Shown here in pieces: positions 1 to 9,462 of a stretch of DNA of 64,000 nt; the first letter of the stretch is position 1; each line of letters starts with the position of its first letter. Below the pieces are notes generated by a model, which saw nothing but the letters and a program-made list of their open reading frames with translations, made no database searches and had not been told where the DNA came from. The position numbers and the translations under genes are program-made. The stretch comes from Whitmania pigra (Eukaryota; Annelida; Clitellata; Hirudinida; Haemopidae): positions 1-64,000 of the forward strand of contig JAJTWR010000224.1 in assembly GCA_021613335.1 (NCBI GenBank). Direction: 5' to 3'.

Positions 1-618
1 TCCCAGCCCGCTCTCGGATGAGGTGGCGGCGATGGCGGGAAAAGCGGCGGGACGACGCGCGATCTGGCGGTCGATTTCCACCACGCTGTCCTGTCGTTCA
101 TTTGCTTTCAGCTTGTCCAGCTTGGTGAGCACGATCTGATAGATCACAGCGCGTCGATCCAACCAATCCATGATCGCGACATCATTGGGCTTTAGCCCGT
201 GGCGGGCATCGATCAGCAGGCACAAACGCCGCAGACCGGCGCGACCGCGCAAATAAGCGTCGATGGCGGCATTCCAGCGTTCGATCTCGGTTTTGGCGGC
301 GTTGGCGTAGCCATAACCTGGCATGTCGACCAGCAACAGCCGACGGCCTAGAGCAAAAAAATTGAGCTGCCGGGTGCGCCCCGGCGTATTGGAGATGCGC
401 GCCAGCGTGGCGCGGCCGGTCAGCGCATTGATCAGCGACGATTTGCCGACATTCGAGCGACCGAGAAACGCCACCTCGGGCAGGCTTTCAGCCGGCAACC
501 CGTCAAGCGTTGCCGCGGCGGTGACGAACCGGCATTCGGCGGCAAAAAGCAACCGCCCCGCTTCCAGCTGCGCGCTATCAGGAACGCTTTTCGCCAAAAC
601 AGATGGTTGGGGCTTCAT
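1..618 (-). CDS. engB: Ribosome biogenesis GTPase EngB (YihA/YsxC), C-terminus cut by window edge
   Basis: GTPase that assists late assembly of the large ribosomal subunit in the cytoplasm. Read from ATG at 618 on the complement, 206 residues are visible before the window ends, so stop and C-terminus are missing. The P-loop GRSNVGKS is at residues 53-60, switch II DMPG at 98-101 and the guanine-specificity motif TKLD at 165-168; a G5-like ATSSESG lies at the cut end. The start codon overlaps the yidC stop as ATGA at 615-618, so translation is probably coupled and the gene is the last visible member of the rpmH-rnpA-yidD-yidC-engB operon. Identification is secure from motif order plus context. 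Confidence 0.96.
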   Translation of the reverse strand, partial: MKPQPSVLAKSVPDSAQLEAGRLLFAAECRFVTAAATLDGLPAESLPEVAFLGRSNVGKSSLINALTGRATLARISNTPGRTRQLNFFALGRRLLLVDMPGYGYANAAKTEIERWNAAIDAYLRGRAGLRRLCLLIDARHGLKPNDVAIMDWLDRRAVIYQIVLTKLDKLKANERQDSVVEIDRQIARRPAAFPAIAATSSESGLG

Positions 619-2308
619 GCCGCGCCCATGCGCCGCATGATCAACCATTGCTGCGCGATCGACAGCAAATTGTTCCATGCCCAATAGATCACCAGCCCCG
701 CTGGGAAAGAAGCCAGCATGACGGTAAAAACGATCGGCATGAGCATGAACATTTTGGCCTGCATCGGATCGGTTGGAGCCGGGTTCAACTTTTGTTGCAA
801 GAACATGGTTACCCCCATGATCAGCGGCCAGGCGCCGATCATCAGCAGATTGGGCGGGTTCCACGCAATGAGGCCGAACAAGTTGAACAGGCTGGTTGGA
901 TCGCGGGACGACAAGTCATGAATCCAGCCATAAAAAGGCGCATGTCGCATTTCGATTGTAACGAACAACACCTTGTAAAGTGAGAAAAACACCGGAATCT
1001 GTAAAATAATTGGAAGACAACCCGATAGAGGATTGACTTTTTCATTTTTATAAATGGCCATCATTTCTTGATTTAAGCGAACCCGATCATCGCCGCATTT
1101 TTCGCGTAGCTCGGTCAGCTTTGGAGCAAGTTTTTTCATCTTGCTCATCATAACGTAGGAGCGATTGGCCAACGGAAAAAACAACGCCTTGATCGCCACA
1201 GTCAACAGCAAAATGGCGATGCCAAAATTCCCGATCAGGTGATGGATATAATCGAGCGCGAGAAAAATAGGCTTGGTCAAAAAGAAAAACCACCCCCAAT
1301 CGACGGCATAATCAAAGCGGGTGATGCCCAAATCATCTTGATAGCGACGCAGAACGCGCACTTCCTTGGCTCCGGCAAACAGCCGATGCACGCTTTCCGC
1401 CGATCCCCCCGGCGACAGCGTGCGCTCCTCGCCCAAATAATCAACCTGGTATTTATCCTTTCCTTGGGTTTTGCTGTGAGTAACGCGGGTTTTGACCTCT
1501 TCTTGCTGCTCCGGCGCCAAGGCCACCAGCCAATATTTATCCGTGATGCCAAGCCAGCCGCCGCGGGTGGTTTCGCCGATGCTGGCATCCCCTTTCAAGT
1601 CGGAATAGGTGTGTTCCCGCAAGGTGCCGTTCATCACCCCGACCACCCCCTCATGCAGGATATAAAACCCTTCCGTGTGCGGCGTGCCAGAGCGGCTGAC
1701 CAAAGCGTATGGAAATAATTTTACCGGCCTGTCGCTGCTGTTTTCCACCCGCTGGTTGACGGTGATCATATAATGCCGGTCGAGCGCATAGCGCCGCACG
1801 AAGCGTAACCCCTGACCGTTATCCCAGCTCAAGGTCAAGGGATGGTCCGGGGTAAGGGTGGCGCGATCCGCGCTCCAGCGGGTATCGGCAGACGGCATGG
1901 TCTGTTCCTTGCCGTCGCCAACCCAGCCAAATTCCCGTAATAGGCCTCAGCGAAGCCGGCAGGGTGCAGCAACTGGATATTCGCGCTGCCGGGATCGACG
2001 GTTTCGCGGAATTTGACCAAGGTCAGATCGTCGATCCGCCCCCCGGCAAGCGAAATGCTTCCACGCAACCGGTCGGACTGGATGTGCACGCGTGCAACAT
2101 CGGCCAATATTGCTGCGCGCTCACGCACCGGCGCGGTTTCAGCCCCGGAGACGATGGCAAGCCCCGGAGACGATGGAGCGGCGGCAGGCGGCGCGCCTGC
2201 GGTCGTCGCCGGCGATGGTGGCGGCGGCGGCGCAAAAAAATACTGGAAACCCAGCAAGATCGCCAGGGATATGGCAATCGCCAGGATCAGATTACGTTGC
2301 TGTTCCAT
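615..2308 (-). CDS. yidC: Membrane protein insertase YidC, interrupted by one frameshift
   Basis: Inner-membrane insertase working alone or with SecYEG. The start is ATG 2308 (MEQQRNLILA), followed at once by the first membrane segment and a proline-rich linker. The N-terminal frame runs out after EAYYGN near 1936, and the rest (FGWVGDGKEQT onward, with the conserved five-helix C-terminal domain containing FFLTKPIFLALDYIH and NPLSGCLPIILQIP) continues in another frame to the TGA at 615. The break is at a CCC run on the plus strand (1934-1936); one extra base there would join the frames into about 564 residues, the family's usual size. Because YidC is essential, a sequencing error or slippage is more likely than a true null. 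The gene lies between yidD and engB. Confidence 0.93.
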
Positions 2309-2337
2309 CGCCGAACGGTTCCAGTGTAAGGGTTTGG

Positions 2338-2580
2338 TCACAACCGGTCGAGTTTGACCGGCGGTACAGGGTCATAACCGCTGCCGCCCCAAGGATGACA
2401 GCGCATAATGCGCTTGATCGCCAGCCAACTGCCGAAAACCGGTCCATGCAAACGCAAAGCATCAATGGCGTAGTGCGAACAAGAAGGATCGTACCGGCAA
2501 GAACGAGGCAGCATCGGCGATAGAAAAAACTGATAAGCGCGCACCAAAGCAACCATCGGCCAGCTCAGCCAGCCGATCAT
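2338..2580 (-). CDS. yidD: Membrane protein insertion efficiency factor YidD
   Basis: Small membrane-associated protein (80 residues from ATG 2580) that helps YidC-dependent insertion. The family core is clear: an amphipathic N-terminal helix ([19 protein letters not shown]), then [19 protein letters not shown] with the paired cysteines, and [12 protein letters not shown] near the end. I chose the start at 2580 because it overlaps the rnpA stop as ATGA at 2577-2580 and gives the usual family length; the reading frame stays open upstream to 2670 but that stretch is inside rnpA. The stop at 2338 precedes yidC by about 30 bases. Confidence 0.94.
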   Translation of the reverse strand: MIGWLSWPMVALVRAYQFFLSPMLPRSCRYDPSCSHYAIDALRLHGPVFGSWLAIKRIMRCHPWGGSGYDPVPPVKLDRL

Positions 2581-2954
2581 GAGGCGCAATCCGGTCCAAG
2601 GGGCGATCGCCAAGCCTTCAGCCGTTTCAAAGACCACTCGATCTCGGCTAGCAGGTTTGCCCAAGGACATTCAGCCGTGCTGCGGCGGGCAATCAACACA
2701 TAGTCCAGATCCAACAGCGCATGGCGTGAAAAGAGATGGTCAATGGCGGCGCGTAAGCGCCGGCGGGCCCGATTGCGGATAACGGCGTTGCCAACCTTGC
2801 GGCTAGCGGTATAGCCAACGCGAGCCCCCCTTGCAACGCCAGCCGGCTGCGTTGCCACCTGAATCATGACCGACGATGCCACCCATTTTCGTCCGACCCC
2901 CGCGACGCGCAGAAAATCGGCCCGTTGTCGCAAATGATTAACGCTCGCCCGCAT
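2577..2954 (-). CDS. rnpA: Ribonuclease P protein component
   Basis: Protein subunit of RNase P, which trims 5' leaders from pre-tRNAs together with its catalytic RNA. It is 125 residues, basic, with the diagnostic RNR-type motif [16 protein letters not shown] in the middle and an N-terminal RQRADFLRV that matches the family's L-x-x-x-x-D/E-F pattern. It sits directly downstream of rpmH, as in nearly all bacteria, and overlaps yidD by four bases. Confidence 0.95.
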   Translation of the reverse strand: MRASVNHLRQRADFLRVAGVGRKWVASSVMIQVATQPAGVARGARVGYTASRKVGNAVIRNRARRRLRAAIDHLFSRHALLDLDYVLIARRSTAECPWANLLAEIEWSLKRLKAWRSPLGPDCAS

Positions 2955-2980
2955 CGAGCTGTCCTGCTGGTACGTGAACC

Positions 2981-3115
2981 TCAGGCCGACAGACGCTTGC
3001 GGCCCTTGGCCCGACGCGCGGACAGAACGTTACGACCGCCGACCGTAGCCATCCGGGACCGGAAGCCGTGGCGGCGCTTGCGAACCAGCTTACTCGGCTG
3101 ATAAGTGCGTTTCAC
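2981..3115 (-). CDS. rpmH: 50S ribosomal protein L34 (GTG start)
   Basis: Forty-four residue, very basic protein of the large ribosomal subunit. Translation from the GTG at 3115 gives [20 protein letters not shown] and ends KGRKRLSA at the TGA 2981-2983, which is a full-length L34. An ATG a few bases upstream (3121) is out of frame, so GTG is the functional start. It is the first gene of the minus-strand rpmH-rnpA-yidD-yidC-engB operon; its promoter must lie in the roughly 50 bases before the livM stop at 3170. Confidence 0.95.
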   Translation of the reverse strand: MKRTYQPSKLVRKRRHGFRSRMATVGGRNVLSARRAKGRKRLSA

Positions 3116-3169
3116 GGGTCATACTCCAAATAAAAGCGGCCATCCCTATACGGCGCATGAGCGGTAAAG

Positions 3170-4147
3170 TCAATGACCGCTGCCAGCCTGCGGCGCGTCT
3201 CGCCCCGACAGACGCCGGCTCAAGGCTATGGCTTCGCCAACGATACCGCGCCGGAAGGCCAAAACGCAGATCACAAAAATCAGACCGGTCAAAATCTTTA
3301 CCCACGGGCCGGACGCCAGTTCATTCTGGATGGTCACGACCAGGACCGCCCCGAACAGCGGCCCGAAAATGGTGCCGATACCGCCAAGCAAGGTCATCAA
3401 GACCACTTCGCCCGACATGCTCCAATGAACGTCGGTCAAAGAGGCCAGCTGGAAGACCTGCGCCTTGACGCTGCCGGCAAGTCCGGAAAGGCTTGCCGAT
3501 AAGACGAAAGCCATCAGCTTGTAGCGGTCGGTGGAATAACCAAGCGAAATCGCCCGCTGTTCATTTTCACGGATCGCTTTCAACACTTGCCCGAAAGGCG
3601 AATGCACCGCCCGGTAAATAATGAAAAAGCCGATGAGGAAAATGGCAAACACGACATGATACATGACCATCTGCCGGCTAAGATCGAGAAAGCCGAACAT
3701 CGTGCCGCGCGGCACCGCCTGAATCCCGTCTTCGCCGCCGGTGAATTTGGCTTGCAGCGCCACGAAATAGATCATCTGCGCCATGGCCAGGGTGATCATG
3801 GCGAAATAAATCCCCTGACGGCGGATGGCCACCAGCCCGAAAACCAACCCGATGACGCCAGCCGCCGCGGTGGCGAACAAGATGGCCAATTCGGGCGGAA
3901 AATGCCAAATTTTGGCGGCATGAGCCGAAAGATAGGCCGCTGAGCCGAAAAAAGCCGCATGGCCAAAGGAGAGCAGGCCGCCAAAGCCGAGCAGCAGATT
4001 GAAGGCGCAAGCAAACAAGGCAAAGCACAGCACCTTCATGACGAAGACCGGATACAGCAGGTGCGGCGCCAGCAACCCGATGACGATCAGGGCGGCAAAA
4101 CTTGCCATCATGCTTTTGGACATGGAGGGAATAGGGGGCATGACCAC
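3170..4147 (-). CDS. livM: Branched-chain amino acid type ABC transporter permease (LivM-like)
   Basis: Integral-membrane permease half of an ABC importer of the branched-chain amino acid (HAAT) family. There are about 325 residues with many hydrophobic helices, the family signature GHAAFFGSAAYLSA near residue 60, and the coupling-helix region AIRENEQRAISLGYSTDRYK near residue 190. Translation may start at GTG 4147 or at ATG 4141 six bases downstream. It follows livH with a gap of four bases and is the last gene of the livG-livF-SBP-SBP-livH-livM operon. The substrate is not determined by sequence; members of this family also carry urea, amides and aromatic acids. Confidence 0.92.
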   Translation of the reverse strand: MVMPPIPSMSKSMMASFAALIVIGLLAPHLLYPVFVMKVLCFALFACAFNLLLGFGGLLSFGHAAFFGSAAYLSAHAAKIWHFPPELAILFATAAAGVIGLVFGLVAIRRQGIYFAMITLAMAQMIYFVALQAKFTGGEDGIQAVPRGTMFGFLDLSRQMVMYHVVFAIFLIGFFIIYRAVHSPFGQVLKAIRENEQRAISLGYSTDRYKLMAFVLSASLSGLAGSVKAQVFQLASLTDVHWSMSGEVVLMTLLGGIGTIFGPLFGAVLVVTIQNELASGPWVKILTGLIFVICVLAFRRGIVGEAIALSRRLSGRDAPQAGSGH

Positions 4148-4151
4148 AGCC

Positions 4152-5038
4152 TCACGCGGACTTGCCGAACAGGCCGGCGGGTTTCACCAACAATACGATC
4201 ACCATGATGATGAAAATCACCGTGGAGGAAGCTTCCGGGTAAAAGACCTTGGTCAAGCCTTCGATCACCCCAGCCCCAGGCCGGTGACCAGCGATCCCAG
4301 AATTGACCCCATGCCGCCAATCACCACCACGGCGAACACGATGATGATCAAATTCGAGCCCATCAGCGCGCTGACCTGATAGATCGGCGCCGCCAGCACC
4401 CCGGCGAATCCCGCCAAGGCCACGCCAAAACCATAGGTCAGGGTGATCATCATCGGAACATTGACGCCAAAGGCCTGAACCAATTGCGGGCGTTCGGTCG
4501 CAGCGCGCAAATAAGCGCCCAATTTGGTTTTTTCGATCACCAGCCAGGTAGCGATGCATAGCAGGACTGCCGCTGCCACTACCCAGGCGCGATAATTTGG
4601 CAAAAACATAAAACCCAGATTTGTGCCGCCCGCCAATTCCGGCGGGATGCCATAGGGTTGGCCCGAGACGCCGAACCGATTGATGATGACGCCTTCGATC
4701 AACAAAGTGAAACCGAAGGTGAGCAGCAAACCATAGAGATGGTCGAGCTTGTAGATCCGCCGAATGAACAATCGTTCCAGCGCGATGCCGAGAATTCCAA
4801 TGACAAGCGGAGACAGAATCAAGGCCAGCCAGTAATTGATACCGGCATGTCGCAACATCAGCCAGGCCGCAAAGGCCCCCAGCATATACTGCGCACCATG
4901 GGTGAAGTTGATGACGTTCAAAATGCCAAAGATGATCGCCAACCCCAGGCTTAACAAAGCATAGAAAGAACCGTTGATCAGTCCCAGCAGGACTTGGCCG
5001 AACAACGCTTGCGGTGGTATGCCTAATAATTCGAACAT
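4152..5038 (-). CDS. livH: Branched-chain amino acid type ABC transporter permease (LivH-like), one frameshift near the C-terminus
   Basis: Second permease subunit of the HAAT importer. It starts at ATG 5038 (MFELLGIPPQALFGQ) and shows the usual membrane helices, with INGSFYALLSLGLAIIFGILN near the N-terminus. The frame closes at 4265 after VTGLGLG, whereas the expected C-terminus (VIEGLTKVFYPE, then a last membrane helix and LVKPAGLFGKSA) continues in another frame to the TGA at 4152. The switch is at a CCCC run at 4268-4271; one more base would give about 295 residues, the family length. Either a homopolymer error or a late truncation that removes only the last helix. Confidence 0.9.
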
Positions 5039-5085
5039 CTTACGTCATCTCCAGTAATCCCTGCATCGGAAAGGGCGACTGGGCG

Positions 5086-6306
5086 TCAGCCCTTGACCAG
5101 CGGGCAGCCGCCTTCGCCAAGCGGTCGAAAAGCGTCGTTGCCCGGAATGACCTTCAAGATTTTGTAGTAATCCCACGGCCCTTTCGCTTCCGCCGGTTTT
5201 TTCACCTGTGCTAGATACATGTCATGAACCATGCGGCCATCCTGGCGCACGATGCCATTTTTGGCAAAAAAATCGTTGACCGGAGTCTTTTTCATCTGTT
5301 CGACCACGGCTTTGCCGCCATCGGCGCCGATGGCCTCCACCGCCTTCAGATAATGCACGATGCTGGAATAAACGCCAGCCTGCACCATCGACGGCATCGC
5401 TTTGTGCCGTTCATGAAAGCGCCTGGCGAAGGCGCGGGTATCGTCGTTGAAATCCCAGTAAAAGCCGGTGGTCAGCACCAGGCTCTGCGCGCTCTGGAGT
5501 CCCATGGAATGAACGTCGGTGATGAACAGCAGCAGCGCCGCCAGGCGTTGATTGCCTTGGGCGATGCCGAATTCGCTCGCTTGCTTGACCGACTGTATCG
5601 TGTCCTGACCGGAATTGGCTAAACCTATGATCTTCGCGCCGCTGGCTTGGGCTTGCAGCAGGAAGGAGGAAAAATCAGCGTTGGGGAAGGGGTGGCGCAC
5701 CTGTCCCAGAACCTTGCCGCCGGCGGCTGTGACGAAATTGGCGGTATCGCGCTCCAACACATGGCCAAAGGTATAATCGGCGGTGATAAAGAACCAGCTA
5801 TCGGCGCCGGTTTGCACGCTGGCCATTCCGGTGCCCTTGGCCAGGGCATAGGTATCGTAGGTCCAATGGATGCCGTTGGGCGAGCATGCCTTGCCCGTCA
5901 GATCCGACGAACCCGAACCGTTGAAAATGGCGACGCGGTTCTTTTCCCTGGTAATCTCCTGCACCGCCAACGCCACCGATGACACCATCAAATCGGTGAT
6001 CATGTCGACCTTATCGACATCGTACCATTGGCGCGCGATGTTGGAGGCGACGTCCGGCTTATTCTGATGGTCGGCCGAGATCAGTTCGATCGGCATCCCT
6101 TCGACCTTACCGCCAAAATCGGCGATCGCCATTTTGGCGGCCTCCACGCTGCCCTTGCCGCCGACATCGGAATAGGCTCCGGTCATGTCGGTCATGATGC
6201 CGATCTTGACCCTGTCATCGGAAAGCTGGGCTGCGGCCGGCAGGGCGCAAGCAACGATCGTTAAACTGGCCGCCGTCACTGACGCGAGAGCGTTTTTTTT
6301 CGTCAT
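5086..6306 (-). CDS. Periplasmic substrate-binding protein of the liv-type ABC importer, copy 1
   Basis: Leu/Ile/Val-binding-protein family (Peripla_BP_6) ligand receptor for the ABC importer encoded around it. The start ATG 6306 (MTKKNALASV) has a GGGAAGAG ribosome-binding site and gives a cleavable signal peptide ending ALPAAA, then VKIGIMTDMTGAYSDVGG, typical for this family; 406 residues. It is a close tandem paralogue of the gene at 6427-7647: the C-terminal halves are nearly identical, and differences concentrate in the signal peptide. The ligand is unknown. Confidence 0.92.
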   Translation of the reverse strand: MTKKNALASVTAASLTIVACALPAAAQLSDDRVKIGIMTDMTGAYSDVGGKGSVEAAKMAIADFGGKVEGMPIELISADHQNKPDVASNIARQWYDVDKVDMITDLMVSSVALAVQEITREKNRVAIFNGSGSSDLTGKACSPNGIHWTYDTYALAKGTGMASVQTGADSWFFITADYTFGHVLERDTANFVTAAGGKVLGQVRHPFPNADFSSFLLQAQASGAKIIGLANSGQDTIQSVKQASEFGIAQGNQRLAALLLFITDVHSMGLQSAQSLVLTTGFYWDFNDDTRAFARRFHERHKAMPSMVQAGVYSSIVHYLKAVEAIGADGGKAVVEQMKKTPVNDFFAKNGIVRQDGRMVHDMYLAQVKKPAEAKGPWDYYKILKVIPGNDAFRPLGEGGCPLVKG

Positions 6307-6426
6307 AGCGTCTCTTCCCAGCCATTTCTTCGATTTATCGGTTGCTCGAACACGATACGTCAGCTCCAGCGACCCGCTGCCCAAAAGCAAAGCGGTCCGG
6401 CAAAGTAGCCGAACCGCCGCGCGGCG

Positions 6427-7647
6427 TCAGCCCTTGACCAGCGGGCAACCGCCTTCGCCAAGCGGTCGAAAAGCGTCGTTGCCCGGAATGACCTTCAAGA
6501 TTTTGTAGTAATCCCACGGCCCTTTCGCTTCCGCCGGTTTTTTCACCTGTGCTAGATACATGTCATGGACCATGCGGCCATCCTCGCGCACGATGCCATT
6601 TTTTGCGAAAAAGTCGTTGACTGGAGTCCTTTTCATCTGCTCGACCACGGCTTTACCGCTATCGGTGCCGATCGCCTCCACCGCCTTCAGATAATGCACG
6701 ATGCTGGAATAAATGCCAGCCTGCACCATCGACGGCATCGCTTTGTGCCGTTCATGAAAGCGCTTGGCGAAGGCGCGGGTAGCGTCGTCGAAATCCCAGT
6801 AAAAACCGGTGGTCAGCACCAGACCCTGCGCGCTCTGCAGCCCCAGGGAATGAACGTCAGTGATGAATAACAGCAGCGCCGCCAGGCGTTGATTGCCTTG
6901 GGTGATGCCGAATTCGCTCGCCTGCTTGACCGACTGTATCGTGTCCTGACCGGCATTGGCCAAGCCAATCATCTTGGCGCCGCTGGCTTGGGCTTGCAGC
7001 AGGAAGGAGGAAAAATCAGTGTTGGGAAAGGGGTGACGCACCTGTCCCAGAATCTTGCCGCCGGCGGCTTTGACGAAATTGGCGGTATCGCGCTCCAACG
7101 CGTGGCCAAAGGCATAATCGGCCGTCATGAAAAACCAGGTATCGCCGCCGGTTTGCACGCCGGCGGCGCCGGTGCCCTTGGCCAGGGCGTAGGTATCGTA
7201 GGTCCAGTGAATGCCATTGGGCGAGCAGGCCTTGCCCGTCAGATCCGACGAGGCCGAGCCGTTGAAAATGGCGACGCGATTCTTTTCCCTGGTAATCTCC
7301 TGCACCGCCAACGCTACCGACGAAGTCATCAGATCGGTGATCATATCGACCTTATCGACATCGTACCACTGGCGCGCCAGGTTGGAGGCGACGTCCGGCT
7401 TGTTCTGATGGTCGGCCGAAACCAACTCGATCGGCATCCCTTTTATCTTGCCGCCGAAATCGGCGATCGCCATTTTGGCAGCCTCGATACTGCCCTTGCC
7501 GCCGACATCGGAATAGGTTCCGGTCATGTCGGTCATGACAGCGATTTTGACCATATTATCGGAAATTTGGGCTGCGGCCGGCAGGGCAAAAGCAGCGGCC
7601 GCCAAAGCACTCACCGCCACTGATGCGCGCGCGGTTTTTTTGATCAT
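6427..7647 (-). CDS. Periplasmic substrate-binding protein of the liv-type ABC importer, copy 2
   Basis: Paralogue of the gene at 5086-6306, same length (406 residues) from ATG 7647 (MIKKTARASVAVS) with signal peptide ending ALPAAA and the mature start QISDNMVKIAVMTDMTG. The two proteins align without gaps except in the leader, and the last residues (PLGEGGCPLVKG) and the stop-codon surroundings are the same, showing a recent whole-gene tandem duplication. It is transcribed after livF and before copy 1. Two receptors for one permease pair could widen substrate range or raise dosage; that is inference. Confidence 0.92.
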   Translation of the reverse strand: MIKKTARASVAVSALAAAAFALPAAAQISDNMVKIAVMTDMTGTYSDVGGKGSIEAAKMAIADFGGKIKGMPIELVSADHQNKPDVASNLARQWYDVDKVDMITDLMTSSVALAVQEITREKNRVAIFNGSASSDLTGKACSPNGIHWTYDTYALAKGTGAAGVQTGGDTWFFMTADYAFGHALERDTANFVKAAGGKILGQVRHPFPNTDFSSFLLQAQASGAKMIGLANAGQDTIQSVKQASEFGITQGNQRLAALLLFITDVHSLGLQSAQGLVLTTGFYWDFDDATRAFAKRFHERHKAMPSMVQAGIYSSIVHYLKAVEAIGTDSGKAVVEQMKRTPVNDFFAKNGIVREDGRMVHDMYLAQVKKPAEAKGPWDYYKILKVIPGNDAFRPLGEGGCPLVKG

Positions 7648-7702
7648 AGTATCTCTCCCGGACATAGTGTCGATTGATTGGCTGAGCGGTAGCGCCTGGT
7701 TG

Positions 7703-8416
7703 TCAAACCCCAAGATAGCGTTTCAGTTTTGGGATACTGGCTTCCAGCGCGTCGCGATGAATGGCATCGATGACATGGCCGTTCTCGACGACATAATGAC
7801 GATCGGCAACTGTCGAGGCGAAGCGAAAATTTTGTTCAACCAGCAAAATAGTGAACCCCTTTTCCTTGAGATGCAGGATGATCTCGCCGATCTTGTCGAT
7901 AATCACCGGGGCCAAACCTTCCGACGGTTCGTCCAGCATGAGCAATCGCGCCCCGGTGCGTAGAATACGACCGATGGCCAGCATTTGCTGTTCGCCGCCC
8001 GACAATTTGGTTCCCTGGCTTTTACGCCGCTCCAACAGGTTGGGAAACAGGCGATAAATCTCCTCCGCCTCCATGCCGCCCGATGCGATCACCGGCGGCA
8101 GTAGCAAATTTTCCTCGACGGTCAAACTGGCAAAAATGCCGCGCTCCTCGGGGCACCAGGCGATGCCAAGACGCGCGACCTTGTGCGAGGGCATGGCGAT
8201 GATCTCGCGTCCTTGAAAGCGAACAGAGCCGCCGCGTTGAGTCAAAACCCCCATGATCGCCTTTAACGTCGTGGTCTTACCGGCGCCGTTGCGCCCTAGC
8301 AGCGTCACCACTTCGCCTTCGCCGACGGTAAAATTCATCCCGTGCAGAATATGACTTTCGCCATAAAAGGCTTCCAGCCCCTCAACCTCTAAATAAGCGC
8401 CGTTAGTGGCCGCCAT
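7703..8416 (-). CDS. livF: ABC transporter ATP-binding protein LivF-like
   Basis: Cytoplasmic ATPase of the HAAT importer, 237 residues. Walker A is GRNGAGKTT, the signature motif LSGGEQQ, Walker B LLMLDEPSEGL, and the switch His lies in the conserved ILLVEQNFRFA segment, with Gln in place of His as is common for LivF. The short C-terminus and PEERGIF motif before the signature are typical of LivF rather than LivG. Its start overlaps the end of livG by 14 bases. Confidence 0.94.
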   Translation of the reverse strand: MAATNGAYLEVEGLEAFYGESHILHGMNFTVGEGEVVTLLGRNGAGKTTTLKAIMGVLTQRGGSVRFQGREIIAMPSHKVARLGIAWCPEERGIFASLTVEENLLLPPVIASGGMEAEEIYRLFPNLLERRKSQGTKLSGGEQQMLAIGRILRTGARLLMLDEPSEGLAPVIIDKIGEIILHLKEKGFTILLVEQNFRFASTVADRHYVVENGHVIDAIHRDALEASIPKLKRYLGV

Positions 8417-9164
8417 GACCGGACCCCATATAAGCTGAAATCACCTGTTCGTTCTGGGAAATCTCGGCATAGTTCCCTTCGGCCAGGACCTCGCCGCGCT
8501 GCAGGACGGTGATTTTATCCGACAGATCCGCAACCACCGAAAGATTATGCTCAACCATCAAGATGGTGCGATTCGCGGCAACTCGCCTGATCAACTGCGC
8601 GATACGGCCGATATCCTCGCGCCCGAGTCCGGCCATCGGCTCATCGAGCAGCAGCATTTCGGGATCGAGCGCCAAGGTGGTGGCGATTTCCAGCGCGCGT
8701 TTGCGCCCATAGGCCAATTCACCGGCGATATGATCGACATAGCCGGCCAACCCGACCGCTTCAACCAATTCGACCGCGCGATCGTTATATTGATGCAAGA
8801 TGGCCTCTGAGCGCCAAAAATCAAAATTGCCGCCGCGCTTGCGTTGCAAAGCGATGCGAACGTTTTCCAATACCGACAGGTGCGGAAATACCGCCGAGAT
8901 CTGAAACGACCGCACCATGCCGCGCCGGGCAATCTGTGCCGCCGCCACATGGGTGATGTCGTTGCCGTTATAATGGATGTGACCCGCGGTCGGGACCAGA
9001 AACTTGGTGAGCAAATTGAAAACCGTGGTCTTGCCGGCGCCATTCGGCCCGATCAGCGCGTGAATCGTGCCCCGCTTAACCTGGATATGCACGTCGCGCA
9101 CAGCGACAAATCCCTTGAATTCCTTCGTTAAACCTCGAGTTTCGAGGATATGGTCTTCTGTCAC
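8403..9164 (-). CDS. livG: ABC transporter ATP-binding protein LivG-like
   Basis: Second ATPase of the importer. Walker A GPNGAGKTT, an AYGRKRALEIA signature variant in place of LSGGQ (a usual feature of LivG) and Walker B MLLLDEPMAGLG are visible, followed by LMVEHNLSVV. The GTG at 9164 (VTEDHILETRGLTKEF) begins where the family homology begins; the frame stays open to an ATG at 9260, adding 32 residues of uncertain value. First gene of the operon; the promoter should lie in 9165-9290. Confidence 0.92.
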   Translation of the reverse strand: MTEDHILETRGLTKEFKGFVAVRDVHIQVKRGTIHALIGPNGAGKTTVFNLLTKFLVPTAGHIHYNGNDITHVAAAQIARRGMVRSFQISAVFPHLSVLENVRIALQRKRGGNFDFWRSEAILHQYNDRAVELVEAVGLAGYVDHIAGELAYGRKRALEIATTLALDPEMLLLDEPMAGLGREDIGRIAQLIRRVAANRTILMVEHNLSVVADLSDKITVLQRGEVLAEGNYAEISQNEQVISAYMGSGHGGH

Positions 9165-9290
9165 GCGCGCACCCCGCGATGGAATGAGACGATTCGGTCG
9201 ATGTTTTTCTTGCGCCTTGCCGATCATATCTCCATGCATGGCATCCTCGACATTATGCATGGATAACGCCTAGATCGGATCGGGTCAACC

Positions 9291-9330
9291 TGGACGCCTG
9301 AGGAAACTCGATTTTTAAGCGACTGGGGTT
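9291..9330. repeat. Solo remnant of an IS end related to the neighbouring IS5-family element
   Basis: The segment starting TGGACGCCTGAGGAAACTCG and continuing with ATTTTTAAG resembles the left ends of the IS copies at 9463 (TGGACACCTCCGGAAACCTG then ATTTTTAAG) and 33183. No transposase follows it directly; the 130 bases up to 9463 show no gene. It is probably what is left of an older related insertion. Confidence 0.5.
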
Positions 9331-9462
9331 ATGAAACGGCTAAGACTTTGGCATGGGGCAAGCGCCAGACCTGCACGTAATCGACCTTCGCGCACCGTTC
9401 GGCTAGCCTCAGGACCTATTAATTTACTTGCATTGCATTGAGTTCGTTGCAACAATGGAAGC

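Noticed and set aside
1934..1936. Programmed frameshifting in yidC
   Set aside because: No slippery heptamer or downstream structure is evident, the family is not known to use frameshifting, and similar one-base breaks occur in several unrelated genes.
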